28,432 bases of DNA. Source: Christensenella sp. UBA1750. Its GTDB lineage: Bacteria > Bacillota > Clostridia > Christensenellales > UBA1750. The notes below the pieces were generated by a model. The model was not told the DNA's origin. It worked only from the letters and a program-made list of their open reading frames with translations, and made no database searches. Location: NCBI GenBank assembly GCA_002315655.1, contig DCHO01000042.1, positions 25,379 through 53,810 of the forward strand, in the 5' to 3' direction. Shown here piece by piece: positions 21,538 through 28,432 of the stretch. Each line of letters begins with the position of its first letter. The first letter of the stretch is position 1. The position numbers were made by a program, and so were the translations under genes.

Positions 21538-23046
21538 TTAATCTATGCGGATTTCCAGATACCGCAGGGTAAAAGGCTTATCGCTTATGATGGTGACATT
21601 CTGGCGGTTCATGGGCAGCTTGCAGGGAATCTTTGCGCCGTAGGTCTCAACGTCCTTTTCCAGATAGCCGTTCTCCACAAGCTTATAGGTCACTTCACTG
21701 TGTCCGTAGGTGGTCACAGGGGTAAAGTCCTTGCAGGGGAACCCATTGACGAAAACTTCCGCATTCTCCAAATCGCTCTGCTTGGGGTCAATGCCCAAAA
21801 TCAGCGTGGCTTTTGCACCTTCCGGCACGCATCCCGTGAGCACGGAGAACTCCTGCTGCCCGGTGAAGGTGCTGCCCAGCGGATTCCACGCCGTGCAGCC
21901 CATAGGTGCCAAATCCTGATAGGTGACAACGTGCCGGCGGGGCGGAAGCATGGCGGTTTCAAAGTTTCCGCAGAAGGAAACCACTTCCTTGGTGCGGGGA
22001 ATGGGCTTGAAGGGATTGGAGAAGAAATTGTTGAGGTAGAAGCCGTCTGCGCCCTCGGAAAAGAACGCCGCGGCATAGCCCTTGGCGGTCTCGCCGTCCG
22101 CATGGGAAATCCCGCCGGGATGCAGCATCAGGGTCTCAATGCCCGCAACAAGGGGCACGTTTTTCGGCAACTTCCGCTTCCATTCGGCCACGGGCAGGTC
22201 GCTGTCGCAACTTCTCCACCGTGCGGAGACGGAAAGAATGTCGATCAGCCCCTCCTTTGCCCAAGTGATGCCGTCAAAGCCGTAAACCTTGTTCTGCTCC
22301 ATGTCCCGCATGAGCCGGGCGAGGATTTTCACGGGATGTCCCCACTTTTCCCCGGCGCGATTGACGATTTTCCGCACATTCCGCATGAAATCGTTCATGA
22401 TCTGCACGCAATTCTTCTCATGCAGATAGTCAAAGCAGATCATTTCCCGCATGAAGTCCAACTCGATTCCGTACACATCGTAGCGGTTCAACTGTTCCTC
22501 GATATAGGCGAGCATCTTTTCCCGCACTTCCGGCACGGCGTAGTTCCAGCAATAGCGGTGGTATTCGTATGCCTCCCCCACGTTCCAGCCCTTTTGAATG
22601 GCTTCGTAGAAGAAGTCGCTGCGCAGAAAGCAGGTCTTCTCATCCGGGCAATGGCTGTCGTTCATGCGCACGGACAGCCACGGATGAATCCCGATCTCTT
22701 TGCACCGCGCAAACCATATTCCGTAAACGTCGATGTTGTTTTCGTGAAACACCTTGGCGTAGGTGAAATTGCAGAAAATGTTGCTCTGCGTATCGTCGTA
22801 GGCCACGGGAATCCCGTTTTCTTCCTTCTGCTGGGACTTGGCGTAAGCGTCCGTAAACACCTTGGAGGGCGTTGCGGAATACTGGCAGAAAACATTGAGA
22901 AGCAGGTCGGTCAGCTGCCCGCCCAAATACTGATCGACAAAGGGGTAAAAGGCTTCCTTTTTCAGATCGCCGTTGGCAACCACCTGCTGTAAAAATGGCG
23001 TTGTAACCGAGTTGATGTCAACGTTGAGATAGAGGCTGTTTTCCAT
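21538..23046 (-). CDS. TIM-barrel glycoside-hydrolase-like protein
   Basis: A 502-residue cytoplasmic protein (no signal peptide), probably a GH-like barrel related to the family 10/14-type glycosidase-like group. The strand-end patterns fit a barrel: NNIDVYGIWFARCKEIGIHP at about 103, NRYDVYGIELDFMREM near 188-202 with Glu195 and Asp197 as candidate acids, PVKILARLMRDM, and YGFDGITWAKEGLIDIL. The C-terminal about 140 residues (from ATLILGIDPKQSDLENAEVF) look like a beta-sandwich. It lies 18 bases downstream of the M29 aminopeptidase in the same direction, so they probably share a transcript. Substrate and exact family are unknown. Confidence 0.7.
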   Translation of the reverse strand: MENSLYLNVDINSVTTPFLQQVVANGDLKKEAFYPFVDQYLGGQLTDLLLNVFCQYSATPSKVFTDAYAKSQQKEENGIPVAYDDTQSNIFCNFTYAKVFHENNIDVYGIWFARCKEIGIHPWLSVRMNDSHCPDEKTCFLRSDFFYEAIQKGWNVGEAYEYHRYCWNYAVPEVREKMLAYIEEQLNRYDVYGIELDFMREMICFDYLHEKNCVQIMNDFMRNVRKIVNRAGEKWGHPVKILARLMRDMEQNKVYGFDGITWAKEGLIDILSVSARWRSCDSDLPVAEWKRKLPKNVPLVAGIETLMLHPGGISHADGETAKGYAAAFFSEGADGFYLNNFFSNPFKPIPRTKEVVSFCGNFETAMLPPRRHVVTYQDLAPMGCTAWNPLGSTFTGQQEFSVLTGCVPEGAKATLILGIDPKQSDLENAEVFVNGFPCKDFTPVTTYGHSEVTYKLVENGYLEKDVETYGAKIPCKLPMNRQNVTIISDKPFTLRYLEIRID

Positions 23047-23064
23047 GGAATTGCCCTCCGTAGT

Positions 23065-24174
23065 TTATTTGAGGTTTTCAGGGTTCAGGCATTGCAGGTC
23101 TTCGGGAACAAAGATGCCGTTGTGCCGGATGAGCTCATCATCGAAGTACATATCCCCGCCGCCGAAATCCTCACGCTGGATGAGCACCAAGTCCCAGTGG
23201 TTGACGGAGGAATTTCCGTTGGGGCACTCCTCATAGCAGCGTCCGGGGGTGAAGTGGATAGAGCCGCAGATCTTTTCATCAAACAGCGTTTCCTTCATAG
23301 GCTGCAGGATGTATGGATTCACGCCGATGGCAAATTCGCCGAAATAGCGTGCACCCTCGTCCACATCCAAATACTTGTTGATGCGCTCGGTGTCGTTGGC
23401 GGTGGCTTCGATGATCTTTCCGTCCTTGATGACGAAGCGGATGTTTTCGTAGGTGAAGCCCTCGCGGACGGAGGGTGTGTTGTAGGAAATCACGCCGTTG
23501 ACGGAAGTGCGGACGGGCGCGGTGTAGACCTCGCCGTCGGGAATGTTGCACTGGCCGGAGCAGGGCAGCGCGGGCATCCCCTTGATGGAGAAGGACACAT
23601 CCGTGCCCGTTCCGACAAGGCGCACCATATCGGTATTTTCCATGCGCTTTTTGAGTGCCTGCATGGCTCTGTCCATCTTGGCGTAGTCCATGGTGCATAC
23701 GTCAAAGAGGAAATCCTCAAAGGCTTCGTTGGACATATTCGCCTGCTGTGCCATGCCGGGGTTGGGATAGCGCAGTACCACCCAGCGCGTGTTGTTGACG
23801 CGCTCCTCAAAGGCCTGATTCATGCCCATGGAATAAAGCTTCATCTTCTCCGCAGGCACGTCGGAGGTTTCGGCGGAATTGGTGTAGGCGGAAACCGCGA
23901 TGTAGCAGTCCATCTGCTTCATGAAGGCGTACTCCCGCTCGTTGAGGATTTTCACCTGTTCCTCGGTTGCGCCCATGAGCAGAGCGCGCTGCACGCCCAT
24001 GTCGGTGTGGCTGACAAAGGGAATGCCGCCCGCGGCGTACACTTCCCTGACGAGCGCTTTGACCAGATTCACGGGCTCGTCCCCGCGATAGTCGATGAGC
24101 ACCTTTTCGCCCTTCTTTACGGCGGTGGAATAGTTCACTAAGTTCTTGGCCAGCTTTTCGATTCTTGCATCCAT
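23065..24174 (-). CDS. M29-family aminopeptidase
   Basis: A 369-residue metallopeptidase (AmpS/PepS/thermophilic aminopeptidase family). The two-metal site residues can be read off: Glu in GEFAIGVNP, Glu in DEKICGSIHFTPG with His in the same stretch, Tyr in GRCYEECPNG, and the His-x-Asp pair in SVNHWDLVLI. The N-terminal domain begins MDARIEKLAKNLVNYSTAVK, as the family does. The ATG at 24174 follows AGGAGG by 8 bases. A longer frame to 24219 is excluded by the promoter at 24210-24238. It releases N-terminal amino acids from peptides in the cytoplasm. It forms a likely operon with the glycosidase-like gene downstream. Confidence 0.93.
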   Translation of the reverse strand: MDARIEKLAKNLVNYSTAVKKGEKVLIDYRGDEPVNLVKALVREVYAAGGIPFVSHTDMGVQRALLMGATEEQVKILNEREYAFMKQMDCYIAVSAYTNSAETSDVPAEKMKLYSMGMNQAFEERVNNTRWVVLRYPNPGMAQQANMSNEAFEDFLFDVCTMDYAKMDRAMQALKKRMENTDMVRLVGTGTDVSFSIKGMPALPCSGQCNIPDGEVYTAPVRTSVNGVISYNTPSVREGFTYENIRFVIKDGKIIEATANDTERINKYLDVDEGARYFGEFAIGVNPYILQPMKETLFDEKICGSIHFTPGRCYEECPNGNSSVNHWDLVLIQREDFGGGDMYFDDELIRHNGIFVPEDLQCLNPENLK

Positions 24175-24209
24175 GTGTTTTTCCTCCTGATGGGGTTTGT
24201 TTTGTCCCC

Positions 24210-24238
24210 ATTTTAGCATGAACCGCTATGAATTACAA
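24210..24238 (-). promoter_or_regulatory. Promoter of the aminopeptidase operon
   Basis: On the minus strand TTGTAA and TAAAAT are separated by 17 bases, about 36 bases upstream of the ATG. The divergent amidohydrolase has a perfect -10 box TATAAT at 24250-24255 on the plus strand, with no good -35. Confidence 0.6.
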
Positions 24239-24285
24239 CAGATTGGGAGTATAATAAAAACAATAAACGCAAAGGAGCACTTCCC

Positions 24286-25068
24286 ATGGATTTTGAGATC
24301 ATCGACTTTCACACCCACCCGTTTCTCACCCCGGACGAAAATATATGCAGTCATAAGGAATACTGCGATATGTCCGCAGAGCACACCAAGCGCGACATGG
24401 AAGCCTTAGGCATTTCCCGCATTGCCGGGTCTGTCATCTCAAACAAGTCCCGTGCCGATTTCCCCGCATGGGAAACGCTGAAAGAGGACAACGACACCGC
24501 GCTCAAACTGCGCGATTTATACGGGGATTTCTACATTCCCGGCTTCCATGTTCATCCTTCCTACATCAACGAATCCTGCGCGGAAATCGAACGGATGGCT
24601 GATAAGGGCGTAAAACTCATCGGGGAGATCGTCCCCTACTGCCACGGCTGGCGGGATTATTCCTGCAAGGAGCTGGACACGATCTTGGATTGTGCGGAAG
24701 CGCACAACATGATTTTCAGCTTTCACTCCATGGGCGAAGACGAGATGGACGCAATGGTGGAAAAGCACCCGCACATGACCTTCGTGGCGGCACATCCGGG
24801 AGAGTTCAACGAATTTACCCGCCACATGGAGCGCATGAAAAAGAGCGAAAATTACTACCTCGATCTATCCGGGTACGGCATTTTCCGCCACGGGATGCTG
24901 CGCCACGCCATTGACTGCTTCGGTGCGGAGCGGTTCCTGTTCGGTTCGGACTATCCCACCTGCAACCCCGCCATGTATGTGGGCGGCGTGTTGCTGGACT
25001 GGACGATCAAGGACAGCGAAAAGGAGCTCATCTTCTCCGGCAATACCAAACGGCTCTTAGCTCTGTAA
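24286..25068 (+). CDS. Metal-dependent amidohydrolase (Amidohydro_2 family)
   Basis: A 260-residue TIM-barrel hydrolase. The metal ligands fit the family: His9-x-His11 in IDFHTHP, the middle His residues in IFSFHSMG and FVAAHPGE, and Asp222 in LFGSDYPT. The ATG at 24286 has AAAGGAG about 8 bases upstream, and a TATAAT box precedes it. Members include decarboxylases such as ACMSD and various lactonases, so the reaction is undetermined. The gene is transcribed alone, divergent from the aminopeptidase, and ends in a shared bidirectional terminator. Confidence 0.88.
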   Translation: MDFEIIDFHTHPFLTPDENICSHKEYCDMSAEHTKRDMEALGISRIAGSVISNKSRADFPAWETLKEDNDTALKLRDLYGDFYIPGFHVHPSYINESCAEIERMADKGVKLIGEIVPYCHGWRDYSCKELDTILDCAEAHNMIFSFHSMGEDEMDAMVEKHPHMTFVAAHPGEFNEFTRHMERMKKSENYYLDLSGYGIFRHGMLRHAIDCFGAERFLFGSDYPTCNPAMYVGGVLLDWTIKDSEKELIFSGNTKRLLAL

Positions 25069-25074
25069 AAGAAA

Positions 25075-25106
25075 TCACCCGGTTATGCCGCAGCATATCC
25101 GGGTGA
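25075..25106. terminator. Bidirectional terminator between the amidohydrolase and GDSL genes
   Basis: The stem TCACCCGG/CCGGGTGA is extended by TATGC/GCATA after a T-T mismatch. On the plus strand ATTCTATTTTT follows and on the minus strand ATTTCTTTT follows. Confidence 0.8.
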
Positions 25107-25110
25107 AATT

Positions 25111-25761
25111 CTATTTTTGCATAATTTCCATGAGCTTTGGCGCGAGGTAGGCGGCATATTCTTCATAGACGGGTTCGCGCAGGTGCAGACCGTCCTCCTT
25201 GAAAATGTCGCGGAAGTTCTCAAATGTGTCCACATCAGAAGGGCTGATATGGAAGAAATCGTTCATATCCAAGAAATACACATTCTCGTTGTCGCGGGCA
25301 TATTCCTTCGCCAGCGCGTCATAGTCCTTGTAGAACCTGCGCTGATCGGGCTTTGTGGCGGAGGGATGCTCGAAGACGCACAGAATGACGATCTTAATGC
25401 CGGGGAAATCCTTCTTCGCCCACTCGAAACAACGCATGGAGACCTGCCACGCATCGTGGGCGGTAAGTCCGTTGAAATAATCGTTCGCGCCGCCGCGCCA
25501 CAGCATCATGCTCGGCTTGCAGGGGCGAACCAAATCGTTGTAGAAATATAACAGCTCGTCCGCCGTCGCGCCGCCGAAGCCCCGGTTGGTGACGGAAAGT
25601 GCGCCGTTTGATGCCGCGAGCATCTGTTCGTGAGACTTTTCTCTTCCCCAGTTGGTGAAGAAGGAGCTGCCGTAAAGCAGCACGCCGCCTTCATAGACGG
25701 GCTGCTTCATGGCTTCTGCGTTGAATTCATCATAGCGGGAGAGATTCGGTAAATACTTCAT
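25111..25761 (-). CDS. SGNH/GDSL-family hydrolase
   Basis: A 216-residue esterase/lipase-like protein. The block I motif is YGSSFFTNW with the nucleophile Ser33. Block II Gly is in NRGFGGATADE, block III Asn is in RGGANDYFN, and block V Asp-x-x-His is in KEDGLHLREP. No signal peptide is seen. It lies 10 bases after the URO-D-like gene and is the last gene before the shared terminator. The family deacylates sugars, peptidoglycan or lipids, and the substrate here is unknown. Confidence 0.9.
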   Translation of the reverse strand: MKYLPNLSRYDEFNAEAMKQPVYEGGVLLYGSSFFTNWGREKSHEQMLAASNGALSVTNRGFGGATADELLYFYNDLVRPCKPSMMLWRGGANDYFNGLTAHDAWQVSMRCFEWAKKDFPGIKIVILCVFEHPSATKPDQRRFYKDYDALAKEYARDNENVYFLDMNDFFHISPSDVDTFENFRDIFKEDGLHLREPVYEEYAAYLAPKLMEIMQK

Positions 25762-25771
25762 ATTCCGCTCC

Positions 25772-26887
25772 TTACATTCCGAAGGTCTTTTCCTTCAGAT
25801 CAAGATAATACAGATAGTTTTCCGGGGTCACATCCGGCGGGCAACGGTGGTCGCAGAAGGGAATGTATCCGCCCCGGGCAACCAGCGGCTCGATGGACTT
25901 CATGTATGCCTTGATTGCATCCTTTCCCGCAATCATCTGCATCTTGTCAAAGCCGCCCATGATGCGCAGGTCTTTGCCGTATTCCTTGCACAGATCGACA
26001 GGGTGCAGGCAGGAATTGACCTCGTAGGGGAACAGGCAGTTGATGCCCGCCTCTAAGAAGTACGGGATCAGCGGGCGCACATCGCCGTCACAGTCGGTGT
26101 ACCAGATGTCCACGCCGTACTTGTGCAGCTTGTCCCCGATGCGCTTATAGCGCGGGAACACGACCTCCTTGAAGAAGTCGAAATTGACCAAGGGGCCGTT
26201 CTTGCAGCAGATGTCCTCCCAGCCGGCGGCAAAGTCGAACTGATAGACGGGCAGCACCTGATCCAAGATATTCTCCACAAGCTGACAGGCGGTCTCCACC
26301 ATGTCCTCCACCATTTCGGGATAGTCGCACACGGCATAGGCCAACCCTTCCACGGTGAGTATGTCGCGGATTCTGCCGATCATGGAGCCGACGTTGATGC
26401 CCACGGGATAATCGCGGTCGGGTTTCATCAGGTCTTTGATGGAATCCACATCGAACTTGCGGCAGGGATGGGAAACATTGAACCGTTCTTCCTTGACGCG
26501 CTTCCAGTCCTCGGGAGTTTCGATGGAGGAACGGATGTAGCGCGGGATGGTAGAATGTCCGTCCTTGGGGCGCTCGCAGATGAGGCCGCTGTCGTTTAAG
26601 TAGATTTCCTTATCGCCTTTGTCTTCCAACACGGTCTCGGAGAAAACCGGGTCGATCCAGATGGAGCCGCCGACGACCTCGGGGGCTTCCAAGGATAGGA
26701 ACTGATTCGCCTGCCGCTCAGTCTTGATGCCGTTGTCCGCGAAAATGTCCCATTGGGTGTAATTCTCGTCCCAATAGCCGAACTCCATGTTCACGGTGCG
26801 GTCGATGGGAAGATAGTGCATCTGGTTATAGAAGCGTTCTCTCTGGGTCATGGTGCCCTTCCAAGGCTTCCTCAAGGGTTCTGTCAT
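25772..26887 (-). CDS. Uroporphyrinogen decarboxylase-superfamily protein (methyltransferase-like)
   Basis: A 371-residue TIM-barrel protein of the URO-D superfamily. The N-terminal R-P-P-x-W-x-x-R-Q-A-G-R motif of real uroporphyrinogen decarboxylase is absent. The C-terminal region YTDCDGDVRPLIPYFLEAGI and PFCDHRCPPDVTPENYLYYL matches the large anaerobe-type group related to corrinoid methyltransferases (MtaA, CmuA). A metal site using Cys and His near the end is possible. The ATG follows AAAGGAGGA by about 9 bases. It lies between the DHH phosphoesterase (19 bases) and the GDSL hydrolase (10 bases). Neither a corrinoid protein nor a reactivase is in the window, so methyl transfer is inference. 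Confidence 0.88.
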   Translation of the reverse strand: MTEPLRKPWKGTMTQRERFYNQMHYLPIDRTVNMEFGYWDENYTQWDIFADNGIKTERQANQFLSLEAPEVVGGSIWIDPVFSETVLEDKGDKEIYLNDSGLICERPKDGHSTIPRYIRSSIETPEDWKRVKEERFNVSHPCRKFDVDSIKDLMKPDRDYPVGINVGSMIGRIRDILTVEGLAYAVCDYPEMVEDMVETACQLVENILDQVLPVYQFDFAAGWEDICCKNGPLVNFDFFKEVVFPRYKRIGDKLHKYGVDIWYTDCDGDVRPLIPYFLEAGINCLFPYEVNSCLHPVDLCKEYGKDLRIMGGFDKMQMIAGKDAIKAYMKSIEPLVARGGYIPFCDHRCPPDVTPENYLYYLDLKEKTFGM

Positions 26888-26906
26888 GTGCGTTGCTCCT
26901 CCTTTG

Positions 26907-27875
26907 TTAATTTACCATAACTTCATGATAAGCTTTCATAAAACGGGTTTTCAATTCATCAAACCATTGATCCTGTGTTCCCTGCATATTGGCAAGGGGA
27001 ATGTAGCCACCTGCAAAGGACGGATGCCCGCCGCCGCTGCCGATACCTTCCAGCGCAAGTCGGGTCATGGTTCCCGCGTCCACATAGGGCAGGATGGAGC
27101 GCACGGAGAGCTTGATGCCCTGCGCCCGCTGGGAGAACACGATGGCAACGGATAATTCGTCAATGGACAGCATGAAGTCCGACAGCGCGGAGACCAGCCC
27201 GTCCGGGCAGTCAAAGGGCACATAGGAAAGCCCGATGTCGGAAATAACCTTGATGTTCTCGATGGCGACACCGAAGGCGCGCAGGTCGTTCATAATCAGG
27301 TTGGAGGTTTCCAGGAACCGCAGCTTTTCCGGATCCGCCCGCTTCAAAAGGTAGGAGAAAACGGTGATGTCCTCGTCCTTGACCCCGCGGGAGAATTGCA
27401 GCGTGTCCATCTTTAACCCGTAGAGCAACGCGGTGGCCACATCCTGCGGCATTTCCGCGCCAAGCTCCATGTATTCCAGCGCCATCACCGTCGCACAGGC
27501 GCCCAGCAGGTTCACCTGCATATATTCGTATTCCTCTTTTGTCTTGGTTGGGTGATGGTCGATGCAGGCGAATACATTTCCGCCCTTTTGCAGCACATTG
27601 CCCATGTTCTTTTGGGTGTCAATGCAGATGACCTGATCGTCCGCTGCATAGTCCCCGCTAAAAGGAAAGATGGGAATGTTGAACAGAGAGACCATTCTCT
27701 CCGTGCTCACCCGGTCAATCTTGCCCACATAGACGAGTTTTGCATCAATTCCGTTGAGTTTCAGCAGGGTGTGCAGCGCAAATCCTGCCGAAATGGCGTC
27801 CGGGTCGGGAAAATCGTGGGTCTGAATATAGAGATTGCTTTTGTGCTTGCAGATCTCAAGGAGCTTTTCCAGCAT
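26907..27875 (-). CDS. DHH-family phosphoesterase (NrnA-like)
   Basis: A 322-residue protein with the DHH nuclease/phosphatase layout. The first metal motif is IQTHDFPDPDAISAG (His20, Asp24, Asp26). The second is IDTQKN, and the DHH motif is CIDHHPTKT. The C-terminal DHHA1 domain has its glycine-rich signature GIGSGGGHPSFAGG. The family includes nanoRNases, pAp phosphatases and c-di-AMP/pApA enzymes, and the signature does not fix the substrate. The ATG at 27875 is preferred. A TTG at 27908 is upstream in frame but overlaps the promoter region near 27910. It heads an operon with the URO-D-like and GDSL genes. Confidence 0.9.
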   Translation of the reverse strand: MLEKLLEICKHKSNLYIQTHDFPDPDAISAGFALHTLLKLNGIDAKLVYVGKIDRVSTERMVSLFNIPIFPFSGDYAADDQVICIDTQKNMGNVLQKGGNVFACIDHHPTKTKEEYEYMQVNLLGACATVMALEYMELGAEMPQDVATALLYGLKMDTLQFSRGVKDEDITVFSYLLKRADPEKLRFLETSNLIMNDLRAFGVAIENIKVISDIGLSYVPFDCPDGLVSALSDFMLSIDELSVAIVFSQRAQGIKLSVRSILPYVDAGTMTRLALEGIGSGGGHPSFAGGYIPLANMQGTQDQWFDELKTRFMKAYHEVMVN

Positions 27876-27909
27876 ATAAAAGTGCCTTCTTCCTGTTTCG
27901 GTTAACAAC

Positions 27910-27938
27910 AGTATAGCACACAGAGAATCGGTTCACAA
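27910..27938 (-). promoter_or_regulatory. Promoter of the DHH-URO-D-GDSL operon
   Basis: On the minus strand TTGTGA and TATACT are separated by 17 bases, placing the transcript start about 30 bases before the DHH gene's ATG. Confidence 0.7.
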
Positions 27939-28132
27939 GACATTTGACAAGATAAGGTTTCTGGGGCAGAGTAATCTTTCTGCATAAAGGTTTTCCTGCC
28001 GGTTTTGGGCAGATAGGAAAATAATGAAGACGGCGCATGACACACAATGAAGCAAAGATGCCCGCGTTCCTATCGTTCTTTCGTACTTAAGGACGGGCAA
28101 TGTAGAAATGCTCATTAATGGAGAAGGGGTTT
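27939..28132. other. Intergenic stretch without a recognisable gene
   Basis: No open frame with a credible ribosome site is seen on either strand. The only structure noticed is GCCCG...TCC pairing with GGA...CGGGC across about 20 bases (28059-28098), which has no U tract. The composition resembles the flanking genes. Confidence 0.5.
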
Positions 28133-28311
28133 GAGTGATATTCCGGGCAAGCCCGGAGTGATATTTCCCCTTCGGGAAGTGATATTGTGGCTAAAGCCAC
28201 AGATAGATTCTATTCTCCTCGCGTAACTTCAAACTGCCAAAGGCAATATCACTTGCCTTGGCAAATATAACTTGCGAAGCAAATATAACTCGCCGCGAGG
28301 CGAATAGAACT
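28133..28311. repeat. Two-sided array of AGTKATATT words separated by small palindromes
   Basis: On the plus strand AGTGATATT occurs at 28134, 28157 and 28178, with a degenerate AGATAGATT at 28201. In the right half the word appears inverted: AATATCACT at 28245, AATATAACT at 28264 and 28282, and AATAGAACT at 28303. The gaps are filled by different short palindromes: CCGGGCAAGCCCGG, TTCCCCTTCGGGAA, GTGGCTAAAGCCAC, then TGCCAAAGGCA, TTGCCTTGGCAA, TTGCGAAGCAA and TCGCCGCGAGGCGA. The period is 18-23 bases. The centre (28210-28234) is less regular. The layout suggests an RNA or DNA that folds as a long helix with side hairpins, or a MITE-like element. It abuts the tRNA-Lys terminator hairpin. No protein is encoded. 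Confidence 0.85.
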
Positions 28312-28358
28312 CACCAAAACGAAAAAAGATGCCATCGGCATCTTTTTTCGTTTTGGTG
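28312..28358. terminator. Perfect 22-bp inverted repeat containing the tRNA-Lys terminator and its CCA end
   Basis: The arms 28312-28333 and 28337-28358 are perfectly complementary around a 3-base loop. The core is AAAAAAGATGCC-loop-GGCATCTTTTTT, a classic bidirectional intrinsic terminator. Outside the core, pairing continues through CACCAAAACG, which includes the last acceptor-stem base, discriminator and CCA of the adjacent tRNA-Lys gene (bases 28354-28358). Confidence 0.85.
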
Positions 28359-28429
28359 GACCGCCAGGGACTCGAACCCTGGACACCCTGATAAAGAGTC
28401 AGGTGCTCTACCAACTGAGCTAGCGGTCC
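28354..28429 (-). tRNA. tRNA-Lys (anticodon CUU)
   Basis: A complete 76-base cloverleaf on the minus strand. The acceptor stem is GGACCGC with GCGGTCC. The D arm is AGCTCAGTTGGTAGAGC. The anticodon arm is CCTGA-CTCTTTA-TCAGG with anticodon CTT, and the T arm has GGTTCGAGTCC. The discriminator is A and CCA is encoded. It reads the lysine codon AAG. The promoter would lie beyond the right edge. The terminator hairpin begins inside the mature 3' end. Confidence 0.97.
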
Positions 28430-28432
28430 TGG

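Noticed and set aside
21523..22992. A 489-codon open frame on the plus strand
   Set aside because: It is exactly antisense to the glycosidase-like gene, has no credible start signal and shows His/Gly/Val-rich composition typical of the mirror of a GC-rich coding frame.
23092..24141. A 349-codon open frame on the plus strand
   Set aside because: It is antisense to the M29 aminopeptidase, whose metal ligands are all intact. It has no ribosome site or family motif.
25772..26887. Haem biosynthesis gene hemE
   Set aside because: The N-terminal arginine-rich active-site motif of uroporphyrinogen decarboxylase is missing and no other haem gene is nearby.
28133..28311. CRISPR array
   Set aside because: The repeated word is only 9 bases, it changes orientation midway, and the intervening sequences are palindromic and too short for spacers. 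No cas gene is nearby.
28133..28358. Integrated element attached at the tRNA-Lys gene
   Set aside because: The sequence next to the tRNA 3' end is an inverted repeat, not a direct duplication of the tRNA end, and no integrase is present.

Overview
The window looks like a chromosomal segment of a Gram-positive, low-to-mid GC Clostridia bacterium, most likely a gut Oscillospirales-type lineage (an inference from gene content, not a database match). The basis is strong AGGAGG-like ribosome sites, classic TTGACA/TATAAT promoters with 17-nt spacing, the Firmicutes cluster obg-yhbY-nadD-yqeK-rsfS, a short SRP RNA, a DUF4430 lipoprotein behind a cobalamin riboswitch, and a URO-D-like protein. Most genes lie on the minus strand. 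No phage, insertion sequence, CRISPR array or integrase was seen.

Layout. 1-630: start of a DUF4430 lipoprotein gene (minus) with its own promoter, cobalamin riboswitch and terminator. 636-1217: an ArsC/Spx-fold protein behind an SRP RNA gene that has its own promoter and terminator. 1244-5253: rsfS, yqeK, nadD, yhbY and obg, interrupted by an opposite-strand membrane protein gene (2863-3603). 5318-6794: divergent DUF3343 and cysteine desulfurase-like genes, a pair associated with labile Se/S handling. 6782-9043: an operon of a 59-residue membrane protein, rsgA and a GNAT acetyltransferase. 9063-11705: a divergent TetR, AI-2E-type exporter and unknown-protein operon, ending in the wreck of a VOC/PhnB-like gene. 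11681-13581: a YitT-family membrane protein and ilvE.

13609-19970 is one tight minus-strand operon. It holds an EAL-domain c-di-GMP phosphodiesterase, a truncated GNAT remnant, a lipoprotein nucleoside hydrolase, nanE, a ROK kinase, an alpha/beta hydrolase and pnuC. Several junctions overlap by 1-4 bases. It reads as a salvage operon for amino sugars and nucleosides. 20002-21535 is a monocistronic phosphohexomutase. 21538-24238 carries an M29 aminopeptidase and a TIM-barrel glycosidase-like protein. 24286-25068 is an amidohydrolase. 25111-27938 is an operon of a DHH phosphoesterase, a URO-D-like protein and a GDSL/SGNH hydrolase.

The right edge has a tRNA-Lys(CUU) gene on the minus strand. 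Its 3' CCA lies inside a perfect 22-bp inverted repeat with a 3-nt loop. Directly beyond that is an array of 9-nt words (AGTKATATT) that alternate with small, mutually different palindromes. The words run in one orientation in the left half and the opposite orientation in the right half. This array (about 28133-28311) is the least explained structure in the window and the best candidate for something undescribed.
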